From Candidatus Woesearchaeota archaeon (lineage in GTDB: Archaea > Nanobdellota > Nanobdellia > Woesearchaeales > JACJVV01), in the NCBI GenBank assembly GCA_020637495.1, contig JACJVV010000002.1:259474-323473 (forward strand): a stretch of DNA of 64,000 bases. Reading direction: 5' to 3'. Position numbers and translations under genes: made by a program. How positions within the stretch are numbered: position 1 is the first letter of the stretch; each line of letters starts with the position of its first letter. Of the stretch, positions 16,158 through 25,501 are shown in pieces. The notes under the pieces were generated by a model that had not been told where the DNA came from, made no database searches, and saw nothing but the letters and a program-made list of their open reading frames with translations.

Positions 16158-17369
16158 ATGCAACTGCTCCAATATATGTTCACACAAATAATAATAGCAA
16201 TCTTTTTAGGAATCTTAGCAGGGATAATAACCGGCTTGACTCCAGGTATCCACATTAATCTGATCTCAGCAATCCTAGTAGCAAGTTCAATTTTCTTACT
16301 AAGGTTTACAGAACCGATAACTTTGGCAGTTTTCATAATATCTATGTCTGTCATCCATACTTTCCTTGATACAATCCCATCAGTATTTCTTGGAGCACCT
16401 GACTCTGCAACAGCATTAGGTGTGCTTCCTGGACACAGATTTCTCCTGAAAGGACAAGGCTTGTTCGCTGTAAAATTAACAATCATTGGAAGTTTCTTTG
16501 CTACAATCATCTCAATAATATTCTTTCCTCTTTTTGTAATAATCATCTCAACGATATATCCCTTAATATCACCATTCATCAAATACTTTATTGTCGCAAT
16601 AGTTCTCTTCATGATCCTAAAAGATCGTCATAAAATCTGGGCAACAATTATTTTTGCGATAAGTGGAATTCTTGGCCTTCTCTCACTCAACATCAACCTA
16701 ACAAACCCATTATTCCCTCTTCTATCAGGAATGTTTGGAATATCTACATTGCTTTACTCATTGAAAGACAAGAACAATCTTCCACAGCAGGCAGAGAAGG
16801 AAGAGAAGATACCAAAGCCACTTCTTCTGAAAGCTTTAGCATCCGGATGTTTTTCAGGATATCTTACAGCAGTAACACCTGCGCTTGGCTCAGGCATGGC
16901 AGCCGTCATTTCGTCACAGATCACAAGAAAACTTGGCGATATTGGGTTTATGATATTGATAGGCAGCATCTCTACTTTCAATATGATACTCTCTTTGGTA
17001 ACATTCTATGTTCTGGATAAAGCAAGGAACGGATCAATTATCGCATTACAGTCATTGATTGAGAAGATAAATTTTCCACAATTGATAGTAATATTAGCAT
17101 CAGTATTAATAGCAGGAAGCATAGCTGTCTTTCTTGCATTGAACATCAGCAGGATTTTCTGCAAATTCATCACAAGAGTGAATTATACTAGACTGATCTT
17201 GGTCATAATCATGTTCATAGTATCAATGACGATACTTTTATCTGGTTGGAAAGGGATGATAATCCTAATGACGTCAACAGCAGTTGGGCTGATACCAGCA
17301 ATTAAAAAAACAACAAGGACGATGGGCATGGGATGTCTGATTGTTCCTGTGTTAAGCTATTTTTTCTAA
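16158..17369 (+). CDS. TctA/DUF112-like membrane transporter
   Basis: 403 aa with about ten membrane spans. The two halves carry GITGLTPGIHINLISAIL near residue 25 and a matching SGYLTAVTPALGSGMAA near 230, the paired glycine-rich loops of TctA-type permeases. Archaeal members form a distinct branch without the TctB/TctC partners. Substrate unknown (carboxylates in bacteria). A loop with KDRHKIW and one with KDKNNLPQQAEKEEK are probably cytoplasmic. Confidence 0.75.
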   Translation: MQLLQYMFTQIIIAIFLGILAGIITGLTPGIHINLISAILVASSIFLLRFTEPITLAVFIISMSVIHTFLDTIPSVFLGAPDSATALGVLPGHRFLLKGQGLFAVKLTIIGSFFATIISIIFFPLFVIIISTIYPLISPFIKYFIVAIVLFMILKDRHKIWATIIFAISGILGLLSLNINLTNPLFPLLSGMFGISTLLYSLKDKNNLPQQAEKEEKIPKPLLLKALASGCFSGYLTAVTPALGSGMAAVISSQITRKLGDIGFMILIGSISTFNMILSLVTFYVLDKARNGSIIALQSLIEKINFPQLIVILASVLIAGSIAVFLALNISRIFCKFITRVNYTRLILVIIMFIVSMTILLSGWKGMIILMTSTAVGLIPAIKKTTRTMGMGCLIVPVLSYFF

Positions 17370-17427
17370 ATCTCTGCCGACTTCAGAAATGCATAGGTTT
17401 ATAATAATATAATCAACTTTCTGCAGC

Positions 17428-17829
17428 ATGGAAACTCAGAGTGCAATTACTGGTGTAGCGATACCAAGATCAGAGACAGAATTCATCAATGACCCATCTC
17501 AAATTACAAAACAAATAGCTCAAGAAGGGATAGAATATCTTTTGGAAGTTGGTATCAGGTTAGTAGATGTAGATGGACTGCATCCATCAGCTAGTTATGC
17601 AATAAACGAAGCAATTTCAGCAATATCTGCATTTGAGGATAGAATCAGAAAAATTAACACTCAGTACAATTCAAACCACATTTATAGTGATCTTGTATAT
17701 GCCCTGGATTGTCTTGCTAGAGGGATATTGCATACTCCAAATGCTCAAATCCTAAACAATCAGATATTCTACAATCTTACACAGACAAGCCTGAAATTAT
17801 CTGCATTGCCTCTTAGAATGGCTAGATAA
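17428..17829 (+). CDS. Hypothetical helical protein
   Basis: 133 aa, no family recognised. Mostly alpha-helical (SASYAINEAISAISAFEDRI), soluble, no signal peptide. A TATA-like GGTTTATAATAA lies ~30 bp upstream of the ATG. Its stop touches the stop of the convergent protease gene with no gap. Confidence 0.55.
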   Translation: METQSAITGVAIPRSETEFINDPSQITKQIAQEGIEYLLEVGIRLVDVDGLHPSASYAINEAISAISAFEDRIRKINTQYNSNHIYSDLVYALDCLARGILHTPNAQILNNQIFYNLTQTSLKLSALPLRMAR

Positions 17830-18756
17830 CTAATCTAATCTTTTGAAATAATCCACTATCTGTCTTTTCTGGCGATCAGTAATATCAAAACCATACTTTG
17901 CTGCTGGATCAACGCTTCTATAGCTCATCAAGTTAGGCAATCCTTCAGAAACATAATCATCAATATTAGGATCATCAAAAGTGTGTCCTAATCCAAGAAG
18001 ATGAGCAATCTCATGAGCAACAGTATCAGCACCAGATTTGACATAATAAGATTCTGGCCTGGAATCATTCTCATATCCTAGATTAGACAACATCTCACTA
18101 AGCTTGTCAGTAAGCTCACTAAGAGAGACTGATAATGGATTAAGCAAGAATACTGAGTTATCGCCAAGATGAGCTTCTCCTAATCTAAATAGATAATAGC
18201 TATCAAGTTCGGAATCAAGTGCATCAAGTTTAGACTTGCTCATTACAGCTAGATCTTCATAAGTAGCAACTACTTCAAGATAAAAGTCCTCTGTGACTTT
18301 TGAATATCCTTCACCTTTCCTCAACTCATCTAATTTCTCCTTATAATCTAAAGCCTGAGCAGATGCATTCTCAAGGATGAATTGCAATTTCTCACGTTCA
18401 GGCTTGATTATCCGATCTGCAATCTCATCAATGCCTAGCTCAACAATATTGAATGAAGCTGGCAAAGCTATAGGCAGATCATTCTCATTTAGATAGAATC
18501 TGAAATCTACGTCAACACCAATATCACCATAGAATTCTTTGACTAGTCCAAATATCTGGTCCACACCATGCCTCACATAGAATCCATCTGGCTTTAATAC
18601 TACATTGCACTGAAGAGTATAGAGTGGAGCTGCTTCTACCTGATCAACCAATAAGGGTTGAAATTCAGAGTCAGCTATTTTCCCATCAATACTTCCAGCT
18701 GCAGCAGTTCCAACTGCTGCTGCCAAAGCCAATACAGTGCTGGTTAACTTGTTCAT
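17830..18756 (-). CDS. Secreted metzincin-type zinc protease
   Basis: 308 aa. Signal peptide (VLALAAAVGTAAAG), then a helical N-terminal half and a zinc site HEIAHLLGLGH near residue 247, followed by the Met-turn LPNLMSYR. HExxHxxGxxH plus Met-turn is the metzincin signature. No propeptide cysteine switch is obvious. A TATA-like ATATTTATAAG at ~18779-18790 and a 15-bp palindrome between it and the ATG suggest regulated expression. Confidence 0.8.
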   Translation of the reverse strand: MNKLTSTVLALAAAVGTAAAGSIDGKIADSEFQPLLVDQVEAAPLYTLQCNVVLKPDGFYVRHGVDQIFGLVKEFYGDIGVDVDFRFYLNENDLPIALPASFNIVELGIDEIADRIIKPEREKLQFILENASAQALDYKEKLDELRKGEGYSKVTEDFYLEVVATYEDLAVMSKSKLDALDSELDSYYLFRLGEAHLGDNSVFLLNPLSVSLSELTDKLSEMLSNLGYENDSRPESYYVKSGADTVAHEIAHLLGLGHTFDDPNIDDYVSEGLPNLMSYRSVDPAAKYGFDITDRQKRQIVDYFKRLD

Positions 18757-18760
18757 TTTA

Positions 18761-18775
18761 TACTACTTAGTAGTA
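18761..18775 (-). promoter_or_regulatory. Palindromic operator candidate TACTACTTAGTAGTA
   Basis: A perfect 15-bp palindrome (odd centre) between the TATA box and the ATG of the protease gene, at the expected transcription start. It contains the same ACTACT-N-AGTAGT core as 8073-8085. Confidence 0.45.
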
Positions 18776-18855
18776 ATAACTTATAAATATTTCGTTTTCT
18801 AAACAAGATTGCTCTTCCACAACCTTTAAATGTATAATACCTTTCAGATTGTGAT

Positions 18856-19188
18856 ATGAAGATAGCAGAACTATGGAAACGTGGTGAGTTCTGGAGCGCT
18901 ATCGTTGCTGGAATGATGCTCTTTTTAGGAATAATTGGTAGTATAATGGTTGCACTAGGGACATGTGTGTTCTGCCTATCAGCAGCAGCAGCATTCCTTT
19001 TAGGGATATTTGGGATAAGCCATAGCGTATTGATAGAATTCAATATATATTTCTTGATAGCAGGGATTTTGTTCACAGCATTAAGCATATTTCTGTTCAT
19101 GAACAGGAGGAAATGCAAGGATGGGCAATGTAAGATGAATAGTACTAAAATTAAGATAAACTCCAAAAAGACTAATAAATCCAAATAA
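18856..19188 (+). CDS. Small membrane protein with CVFC motif
   Basis: 110 aa. Three membrane spans (around 14-36, 38-57, 60-82) and a Lys-rich tail. A CVFC pair lies at the start of the second span, reminiscent of MerT/MerC-like metal carriers, but the similarity is limited to that motif and the size. Leaderless: TATA-like CCTTTAAATG ~25 bp upstream of the ATG. Confidence 0.55.
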   Translation: MKIAELWKRGEFWSAIVAGMMLFLGIIGSIMVALGTCVFCLSAAAAFLLGIFGISHSVLIEFNIYFLIAGILFTALSIFLFMNRRKCKDGQCKMNSTKIKINSKKTNKSK

Positions 19189-19229
19189 TTTTATAAATCC
19201 CGCTTTCTAGAATAATACTGGGTGATAAT

Positions 19230-19622
19230 ATGGTCGATTATATTGCTGTAATTGTTGCAGCTATTGTAAGTGTAGTCTTAGGGATGATATATTATGGTCC
19301 ACAAGCATTTGGGAAGCTATGGATGAAGCTTGCTAATGTAAAGAAAAGCAGCAGCAAAAGCAAGATGAAGATTTCTATGTTATTAGGCTTGATCCAATCA
19401 ATAGTTATTGCATGGGTACTTGCTATTTTCATCGTTGACACTGCTGACATTTGGGCAGCAGGAAGGATAGCATTGCTTATATGGGTTGGATTCATTGTGA
19501 CAACAAAAGCAGGTGTTGTCCTATGGGAAGGCAAATCATGGAGATTATGGTTGTTAAACATAGGATATGATGTCATCTCATTGGTAGCAATGACATTGGT
19601 TTTATTCTATTGGCCGTGGTGA
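19230..19622 (+). CDS. DUF1761-family membrane protein
   Basis: 130 aa, four membrane spans. The start VVLGMIYYGPQAFGKLWM matches the DUF1761 signature (lGalWYgplLFGk-W), and a later WEGKSWRLWLLNIGY segment fits too. GGTGATAAT lies just before the ATG. Function of the family is unknown. Confidence 0.75.
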   Translation: MVDYIAVIVAAIVSVVLGMIYYGPQAFGKLWMKLANVKKSSSKSKMKISMLLGLIQSIVIAWVLAIFIVDTADIWAAGRIALLIWVGFIVTTKAGVVLWEGKSWRLWLLNIGYDVISLVAMTLVLFYWPW

Positions 19623-19660
19623 TGCACGGCACTTTCTTTTCTATTCTTTCAACTTTTTCT

Positions 19661-19700
19661 TAACCAATCAATAGTACTTGATAACCAAGTGATAGTACTA
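19661..19700. repeat. Two direct repeats of ~19 bp
   Basis: TAACCAA-xxx-ATAGTACT occurs at 19661-19679 and again at 19682-19700 (period 21, two helical turns), with a weaker third half-site just after. They lie in the 205-bp gap upstream of the CAP-domain gene and could be regulator sites. The rest of this gap holds no gene. Confidence 0.4.
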
Positions 19701-19827
19701 GACAACCTCCTAGTAACATAGCATTTAAACATAGTTAAACACAAACATCCACGTCTAGAAATATAATACTTGAACTATAAGACAGAGCTGATAAATGCTT
19801 AAATAGCGTCCAGAGATAACATTCAAC

Positions 19828-22092
19828 ATGGGGGTTTTGAGCAGATCAATCGCTTTAGTTGTAATAATAAGGCTTATACTTCTAGTTCCTATCGTATTTG
19901 CTGTTGCTGATACAACGCAGGATGAACTTCTTTACTTGATAAACCAGGAAAGGAATGATCTTGGGCTTGATCCAGTCCACATAAACTCATTGCTTGAGAC
20001 TTCATCACAAGGCCATTCTGACGATATGGTTACTCTGCAATATTTTAGCCATACATCTCAAGATGGCAGGACATATATCAATAGGATAGTCAACGCAGGA
20101 TATACCCCTTATGTAGCTATAGGAGAGAACATAGCATGGCACAATGGTGATCCGAATGCTTCTTTCGTCTTTGAACTTTGGAAGAACAGTTCAGGACATT
20201 ACCAAGTCATGACATTCAACAGGTTTGAAGAGATTGGCATAGGGATCTCTCAAGGCATATATAATGGCGCTTCAGCAACATTCTATGTAACAGACTTCGG
20301 AAAGAGGCAGAATGGATGTGTCGTAAATGCAACTGAGCAAAGAGAATGTGGAACAAGCAATCTTGGTGAATGCAGTTTTGGCACAGAGACAAGAACATGC
20401 AGTGAAGAAGGATATTGGGGAAATTGGAGCGGTTGCTCAGGAAACGTTGAACCTATTGCTGAAATCTGCGAAGATGGACTTGACAATGATTGCAACGGAG
20501 CAATTGATGATTTCTGCAATTGTATAGACAACGTCACATATGCATGTTATGACACGGACTTATACTACTATGATTCCTGTGATAGGAGACAGGATGTTGC
20601 AGAGGATTGTAGCAATCTTGGCTGTGAAGGAAGCACATGCTGTACAGAACAATCTTCATACAGCTGTTATAATAATGATATATACTGGTTTGATGCCTGC
20701 GGAGATCGAGGAAGCAAGAAAGAGGAATGCTACACATACGGGTGCAATTCCACAACAAATGAATGCAATACTTGCGATTCTCATGCATCATACCAATGCT
20801 ATAATAATGATGTATATTGGTATAATGAATGCGGTGAAAGAGAGGACAAGAAACAGGAATGCTACACAGATGGATGCAACAACGGTGAATGTGTAAAATG
20901 CATCACACAATCTTCATATCAATGCTACAGGAATGATGTATATTATTATGATTCATGTGGAAACAGAGAGACAAGGAAAGAGAGCTGCGATGAAGGATGC
21001 AGCGATGATGAATGCATAGTCTGTGATTCTCATCAGGGATATATGTGCTACAATAATGATGTATATTGGTATGATTCCTGCAATAACAGAGAGGAAAAGA
21101 AAGAGGAATGTGCACTAGGCTGTGAAAGCGATGAATGCATCCCTCTGCCATGTGGAGATAATGATGAGGATGGTTTCATAGATGTTGAATGTGGGGGATT
21201 AGATTGTGATGACACTTCAGCATACATCAATCCAAACAGCACTGAGATATGCAATGATGTAGACGACGACTGCAACAGCATCGTTGATGATTCCTGCACA
21301 GAAAACCTAGTCATATCAGAACCGGCAGAGACACATATTGAATCAGATGAAAGAAGAGTATTCTTTGAATTAGATGTACAACAGATGATGGATTCAGCAT
21401 ATTACAGTATAAACAATGAAAGATGGAGGACATTCTGCAGGGATGTTGACAGGTGCATGAAGACATTGTCATTGCCTGAAGGGAACTCAACCATTTCATT
21501 CAAAGTGCAGGATCATGAATCAATCATCCATGAGACAAATATGACGGCATTTGTTGATTCAAAGAAGCCAAGGATAAGCAGGATACTGCCAAGGACTTAT
21601 ACTAATGGAAATTTCACTGCAATATACACAGAAGATAATCCAGAGAGGGTCGAGTTGCTCATCTCAACTGGCGGGTTTTTCAACCTGGCAGCCTTTAGGA
21701 CAGACTGCCCAGGAGGAAAGAGAAAGGAATGCACAATTGCATATGATGTGACAAGCCTGAATGGCCATGAGATAGGGTTCATATTCAACATATCTGATCA
21801 TTCATCACATGATGAATCAAGGAAAGAGACAGTCATTGTAGACTCTATTGTTCCAAATATGACTCAGCTTGATTTCAATGTAACAGAAAGAGGAATTGAT
21901 TTCAACATAACAATATCTGAAGAGGCCACACTTGAATACTATGACGCACCAAGAGACAGATGGAGAAGCTTGTGCAGAGGATGCAGTGCATATACAAGAT
22001 CAAAATCATTCAGAGATGAGCCTGCAACATTGGACATAAGAGCTATGGACAAGGCAGGAAACTATGACTTAGAGACGATATCATTGATATGA
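19828..22092 (+). CDS. Secreted CAP-domain protein with Cys-rich and MopE-like repeats
   Basis: 754 aa. Signal/anchor segment at ~8-26, then a CAP (SCP/PR1) domain to ~160 with the typical HSDDMVTLQYFSHTS, GENIAWHNG and W-x-N-S-x-GHYQ blocks. Next come two MopE-like metal-binding motifs (DGLDNDCNGAIDDFC and NDVDDDCNSIVDDSC) flanking about six Cys-rich repeats of ~40 residues built on SYQCYNNDVYWYDSC. The last ~250 residues form Ig-like beta domains. Many disulphides are expected, so it is extracellular. TATA-like GCTTAAATAG upstream. Confidence 0.8.
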   Translation: MGVLSRSIALVVIIRLILLVPIVFAVADTTQDELLYLINQERNDLGLDPVHINSLLETSSQGHSDDMVTLQYFSHTSQDGRTYINRIVNAGYTPYVAIGENIAWHNGDPNASFVFELWKNSSGHYQVMTFNRFEEIGIGISQGIYNGASATFYVTDFGKRQNGCVVNATEQRECGTSNLGECSFGTETRTCSEEGYWGNWSGCSGNVEPIAEICEDGLDNDCNGAIDDFCNCIDNVTYACYDTDLYYYDSCDRRQDVAEDCSNLGCEGSTCCTEQSSYSCYNNDIYWFDACGDRGSKKEECYTYGCNSTTNECNTCDSHASYQCYNNDVYWYNECGEREDKKQECYTDGCNNGECVKCITQSSYQCYRNDVYYYDSCGNRETRKESCDEGCSDDECIVCDSHQGYMCYNNDVYWYDSCNNREEKKEECALGCESDECIPLPCGDNDEDGFIDVECGGLDCDDTSAYINPNSTEICNDVDDDCNSIVDDSCTENLVISEPAETHIESDERRVFFELDVQQMMDSAYYSINNERWRTFCRDVDRCMKTLSLPEGNSTISFKVQDHESIIHETNMTAFVDSKKPRISRILPRTYTNGNFTAIYTEDNPERVELLISTGGFFNLAAFRTDCPGGKRKECTIAYDVTSLNGHEIGFIFNISDHSSHDESRKETVIVDSIVPNMTQLDFNVTERGIDFNITISEEATLEYYDAPRDRWRSLCRGCSAYTRSKSFRDEPATLDIRAMDKAGNYDLETISLI

Positions 22093-22104
22093 AGTGATGA
22101 ATAA

Positions 22105-22191
22105 ATGAAGAAGACCAATAAAGATATACTAACTGATAGTGAGGAGAGATATCTGACTGAGCTCCTTAGAATAGCATCCGATAGTTTCTAG
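22105..22191 (+). CDS. Possible 28-aa peptide
   Basis: ATG-started frame 12 bp after the CAP-domain gene: charged helix SEERYLTELLRIASDSF. No ribosome site of note. It may be chance. Confidence 0.2.
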   Translation: MKKTNKDILTDSEERYLTELLRIASDSF

Positions 22192-22289
22192 ATATAAATG
22201 TTATGAATCTTTGTTCTAGAGTATATGTTGATTCAGTATATAAATATAGGATTCTGATTGCATATTGTCGATAGACGGAGGTGTTTTAC

Positions 22290-22427
22290 ATGAATGAAAA
22301 ATATATTGAGATGCAACCAGGAGACACTGACATGGAACAGTGCATAAGATTCATAGATGGACCTAGAGGAAGGATGGAGATAAATATATGCAAATTCCTG
22401 GATCAGAGATCACAAGTCAAGACTTGA
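22290..22427 (+). CDS. Small 45-aa protein
   Basis: ATG at 22290 is preceded by a strong Shine-Dalgarno GGAGGTG at ~22277-22283. The protein has two Cys and a central CIRFIDGPRGRMEINIC segment, suggesting a small beta-hairpin or zinc-binding protein. Its stop abuts the stop of the convergent 100-aa gene. No family recognised. Confidence 0.5.
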   Translation: MNEKYIEMQPGDTDMEQCIRFIDGPRGRMEINICKFLDQRSQVKT

Positions 22428-22730
22428 TCAAACTGTATAAGGGATTACGCCACCTGTGCCTGTTGATAGGTCAATTACCCTTTTAGGTTGATTATCCCTA
22501 TGATGCAGCTCAAGAAACTGAACAACGCTGAAATACTTCTCAGAATAGCCTGCATTATAAGATAAGGCTGCCTGAAGACCAGCTAATTGTGCAGAATCGA
22601 TTGGTTTCCCATTCTCAACACCACCAAGCATCATCTCCAAAGTACCGATGAATTCTTTCTCACCTTCATCAGTGACTTGATCAGACAAAAGCATTAGGTC
22701 TCTGTAATATGCTGTTAACTGTTGCTTCAT
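22428..22730 (-). CDS. Hypothetical 100-aa helical protein
   Basis: Soluble helical protein (YYRDLMLLSDQVTDEGEKEF), no recognised family. TATA-like CTTTATAAATAAC ~28 bp upstream of the ATG on the minus strand; leaderless. Confidence 0.55.
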   Translation of the reverse strand: MKQQLTAYYRDLMLLSDQVTDEGEKEFIGTLEMMLGGVENGKPIDSAQLAGLQAALSYNAGYSEKYFSVVQFLELHHRDNQPKRVIDLSTGTGGVIPYTV

Positions 22731-22812
22731 GACGTTTCTACGTTAATGAGTTATTTATAAAGATTGATGTTGTAAAATGATTACATCACTAAGATCACAT
22801 CACAAATAACTG

Positions 22813-24051
22813 CTAGCATTTAGCGACTATAAGATTATGCTTGCTCTGTATCACATTTGCCTTGACAATTCCTTTCAAAGGATTACAGCCAAGTAATGTC
22901 ACTGCTCTTCTGCCCTGAGGTGTCTCAAAGACGCCTAACCTATCTTTAGGATACCTTCCTTCACATATCACTCTGACACGTATCTGTTCTTTCTTGCTGC
23001 AAAGAGCAGGAAGCTCAGGAGTCTCCTTTATCTTCCCTAATTCCTCTGTAAGCTTATAATTAGTCTTTATCTCTAATGCTTTGAGATCCTTGAAGAAAGA
23101 TTCCCATGATTGCTCCTTACCAGGATTCCTTCCCTTCTTGTTATGGCAGAACTTCTGTATCGCAACCCTGATCTCTTCCCTGTCCTTGTTCCTGTTCAAC
23201 CTTTGTGCAAGCTCAATTATCTTCACCATCTCCTCAGCATTCATCCATGACAGGAATACAGGAGTGATTGATAGGTCCAGCCTATCGACGACATATTCTA
23301 GGTTCTTCTGTACAAGTTTTGCATTATAAGCTTTGCCCATCACTTTCTTGCTCAGTTCTTCGCTTACAGCAGAGACAGAGACAGATAGCTTAACTCTCTT
23401 CCCATGTTTAGGGATTAATTCAGCAAGCCTATCAACAGTATCTTTAGTCATAAGTAGTCCATTTGAGATGATCGTGACATCCTTCACATAGCTTATCCGC
23501 AAGAGCTTATCAACAAGTTCGACAAGCCGTGCATAAAGTGTAGGTTCACCATGAGGGTTTATCCACATTGACATACCATCACTTGCCTTGAAATGCAATA
23601 GCTTGCTTACCTCATCTGCAAGATAATCTACATCAACGACAAAATCTATCTTCTTTCTGCTGCTAGGTCCTTCATCAACAGAACAGAATACGCAATCTGC
23701 ATTGCAATTAGTTATTGGCTTAACCTCAAGCATCTCACTTCCCTTGTCGACAACACCCATGAAGTTAAGTCCTACAAGAGGCAGTTCCATATCCTCATCG
23801 ACAAATATTGCCCTATTGCCATTCAATGCATAAGTGAGATCTCTTTTGTATTTACGAAAGAAACGCATGAATCTTTTCTCTCCTCTCTCACCTGGAAATT
23901 TAGAAAGCTCAATCCTATCATCAACAATCTGGAGATCACCAAACTCTTCTATCAGCATGCCCTTCTCGAACTCCTTAGAGAAATATCTATATAATTTTAC
24001 GATGACTTTCCCATCTTTCTCAATGAAAGATAAATCACTAAATTTTAGCAT
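22813..24051 (-). CDS. Radical SAM enzyme
   Basis: 412 aa. An N-terminal ~110-residue domain precedes the cluster motif CNADCVFC (CxxxCxxC) at ~118, so a 4Fe-4S radical SAM core. WINPHGEPTLYARLVELVDK contains the GEPTL motif of the SAM-binding region, and VTIISNGLLM follows. The last ~60 residues (IRVRVICEGRYPKDRLGVFE) look like a small TRAM/OB-type beta domain, as in RNA-modifying members. Probably a nucleic-acid or tRNA modifying enzyme; substrate not known. Confidence 0.8.
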   Translation of the reverse strand: MLKFSDLSFIEKDGKVIVKLYRYFSKEFEKGMLIEEFGDLQIVDDRIELSKFPGERGEKRFMRFFRKYKRDLTYALNGNRAIFVDEDMELPLVGLNFMGVVDKGSEMLEVKPITNCNADCVFCSVDEGPSSRKKIDFVVDVDYLADEVSKLLHFKASDGMSMWINPHGEPTLYARLVELVDKLLRISYVKDVTIISNGLLMTKDTVDRLAELIPKHGKRVKLSVSVSAVSEELSKKVMGKAYNAKLVQKNLEYVVDRLDLSITPVFLSWMNAEEMVKIIELAQRLNRNKDREEIRVAIQKFCHNKKGRNPGKEQSWESFFKDLKALEIKTNYKLTEELGKIKETPELPALCSKKEQIRVRVICEGRYPKDRLGVFETPQGRRAVTLLGCNPLKGIVKANVIQSKHNLIVAKC

Positions 24052-24146
24052 ATCCTGACAAAGTCGATTGAATATATATTTCTTTTGGAAGATTGTTCAC
24101 AGAAAATACAAGGCAAAAAAGAAAGAAATAGTGATATAGTTTAATA

Positions 24147-25043
24147 ATGCCTTATACATCTATTATTGATATGGTAGATTACAAAAGATTAGGAGAAAAT
24201 ATAAGGAAAGGAATAGATTCATTTATGGAAGGGTTGCGTAGTCATGAGACCCACACTTCTAAAAACTCTAGACATGGCAATTCAACCGACCTTTCCGACA
24301 TCCTAGGCGTCAAGATCAATGCGAATAATGCGATTAGGTATGCAAAGGATGCAGTCGAACATGCAACGAAACAAAATAATGTGCACTATCTTGATATGAT
24401 AAACAATGCATTGCATAGCCAGAATACAGCACAACTGCTAAGAATACAGTCACAGAAAGAAGAGATCTTCAGATGGGCAGATGACCCCGTAAAGAGAGCA
24501 TATGCACGAGCATGCATACTGCTAGAGGATTTTGAAGAGGCACTCAGTACATATGATAAGCTTGAGAACATGATCCCTTCAGACCTAGCAGCAGAAGGGC
24601 TTATCTTCATGAGACAAGGGAACCATAAGGTTGCTAAATCAAGGTTGGAGATTGCAGCGCAAGACTCACCCTATGTAAGGATTGCATTGGCATGCCTAGA
24701 CAAAAAAGACCATGATACGCTCTACAAGCATCTTGGACCAGTATTGCTGAAATCAGTCCAGGCTAACATGATGATGGGAATACATCATCTGAACAATGTA
24801 GAATATGACATGGCAAAAAGATACTTCGAACAGGCATCATATCTTGCTCCTGAAAGCGTCACTGCAAAGTTCTACTTATTCAGAACATCTCATAAAACAC
24901 CAACACCAGAGGATATATCTGGATTTTTTCTGGATACAGGATGCAGCTGGAGCTCTGAATACTTCACCACTAAGTTAGAAGAGCATCCAGTCGAATATCC
25001 TGCACTAAAACTAGATGGGAAATCCATCTTCCGTGCATCGTGA
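24147..25043 (+). CDS. TPR-like repeat protein
   Basis: 298 aa. Helical pairs repeat through the protein: ARACILLEDFEEALSTYDKL, FMRQGNHKVAKSRLEIAAQ and YDMAKRYFEQASYLAPESV, as in tetratricopeptide repeats. No signal peptide or membrane span. An in-frame ATG at 24171 lies ~27 bp after a TATA-like GTTTAATAA and may be the true start of a leaderless message. A scaffold or adaptor role is probable. Confidence 0.65.
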   Translation: MPYTSIIDMVDYKRLGENIRKGIDSFMEGLRSHETHTSKNSRHGNSTDLSDILGVKINANNAIRYAKDAVEHATKQNNVHYLDMINNALHSQNTAQLLRIQSQKEEIFRWADDPVKRAYARACILLEDFEEALSTYDKLENMIPSDLAAEGLIFMRQGNHKVAKSRLEIAAQDSPYVRIALACLDKKDHDTLYKHLGPVLLKSVQANMMMGIHHLNNVEYDMAKRYFEQASYLAPESVTAKFYLFRTSHKTPTPEDISGFFLDTGCSWSSEYFTTKLEEHPVEYPALKLDGKSIFRAS

Positions 25044-25083
25044 GGTAAGTAATATTTATATAGCATCACGTTTTATTTGACCC

Positions 25084-25413
25084 ATGGAATATACTAAACC
25101 AACATTGAGTGATGATTGTTGTATCCTGGAAGAGAAGCATGTGCCTTTCAGGCTTGATCCAGCGGGGTATGTACTTATCAGGATCGCTGAAGATGTGAAA
25201 GATGGAAAACACCTAGAGATAGGATTCTGCAAGAACAACAGCAAGAACACGATTGAAGTTGTGACAAAAGGCATCGATCCTGAGAAGATATATCGAACGT
25301 TCATCAAGAATATCCCTGCACTTTACCCAGAACATTATTCATATATAGGAGATGAGCTCAGGAAAGCTAAGGTATGCATGGACAACGGCACAAACTACGT
25401 ACAGGATGATTGA
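25084..25413 (+). CDS. DUF4346-family protein
   Basis: 109 aa. The pattern PFRLDPAGYVLIRI followed by HYSYIGDELRKAKVCMDNGT and NYVQDD matches the DUF4346 domain, found in archaea alone or fused to pterin/methyltransferase proteins. TATA-like AATATTTATATAG ~25 bp upstream of the ATG. Its precise function is unknown. Confidence 0.7.
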   Translation: MEYTKPTLSDDCCILEEKHVPFRLDPAGYVLIRIAEDVKDGKHLEIGFCKNNSKNTIEVVTKGIDPEKIYRTFIKNIPALYPEHYSYIGDELRKAKVCMDNGTNYVQDD

Positions 25414-25501
25414 TAACTCCAAGAATAAAAACAGATAGCAAAAGTTTCTATAAAAGTTTATATATGAGCTCATCATGTAATCAAGTGGGGGAAATGTGTA
25501 A

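Noticed and set aside
20534..21314. Several minus-strand frames under the Cys-rich repeats
   Set aside because: Low-complexity shadows of the CAP-domain gene.
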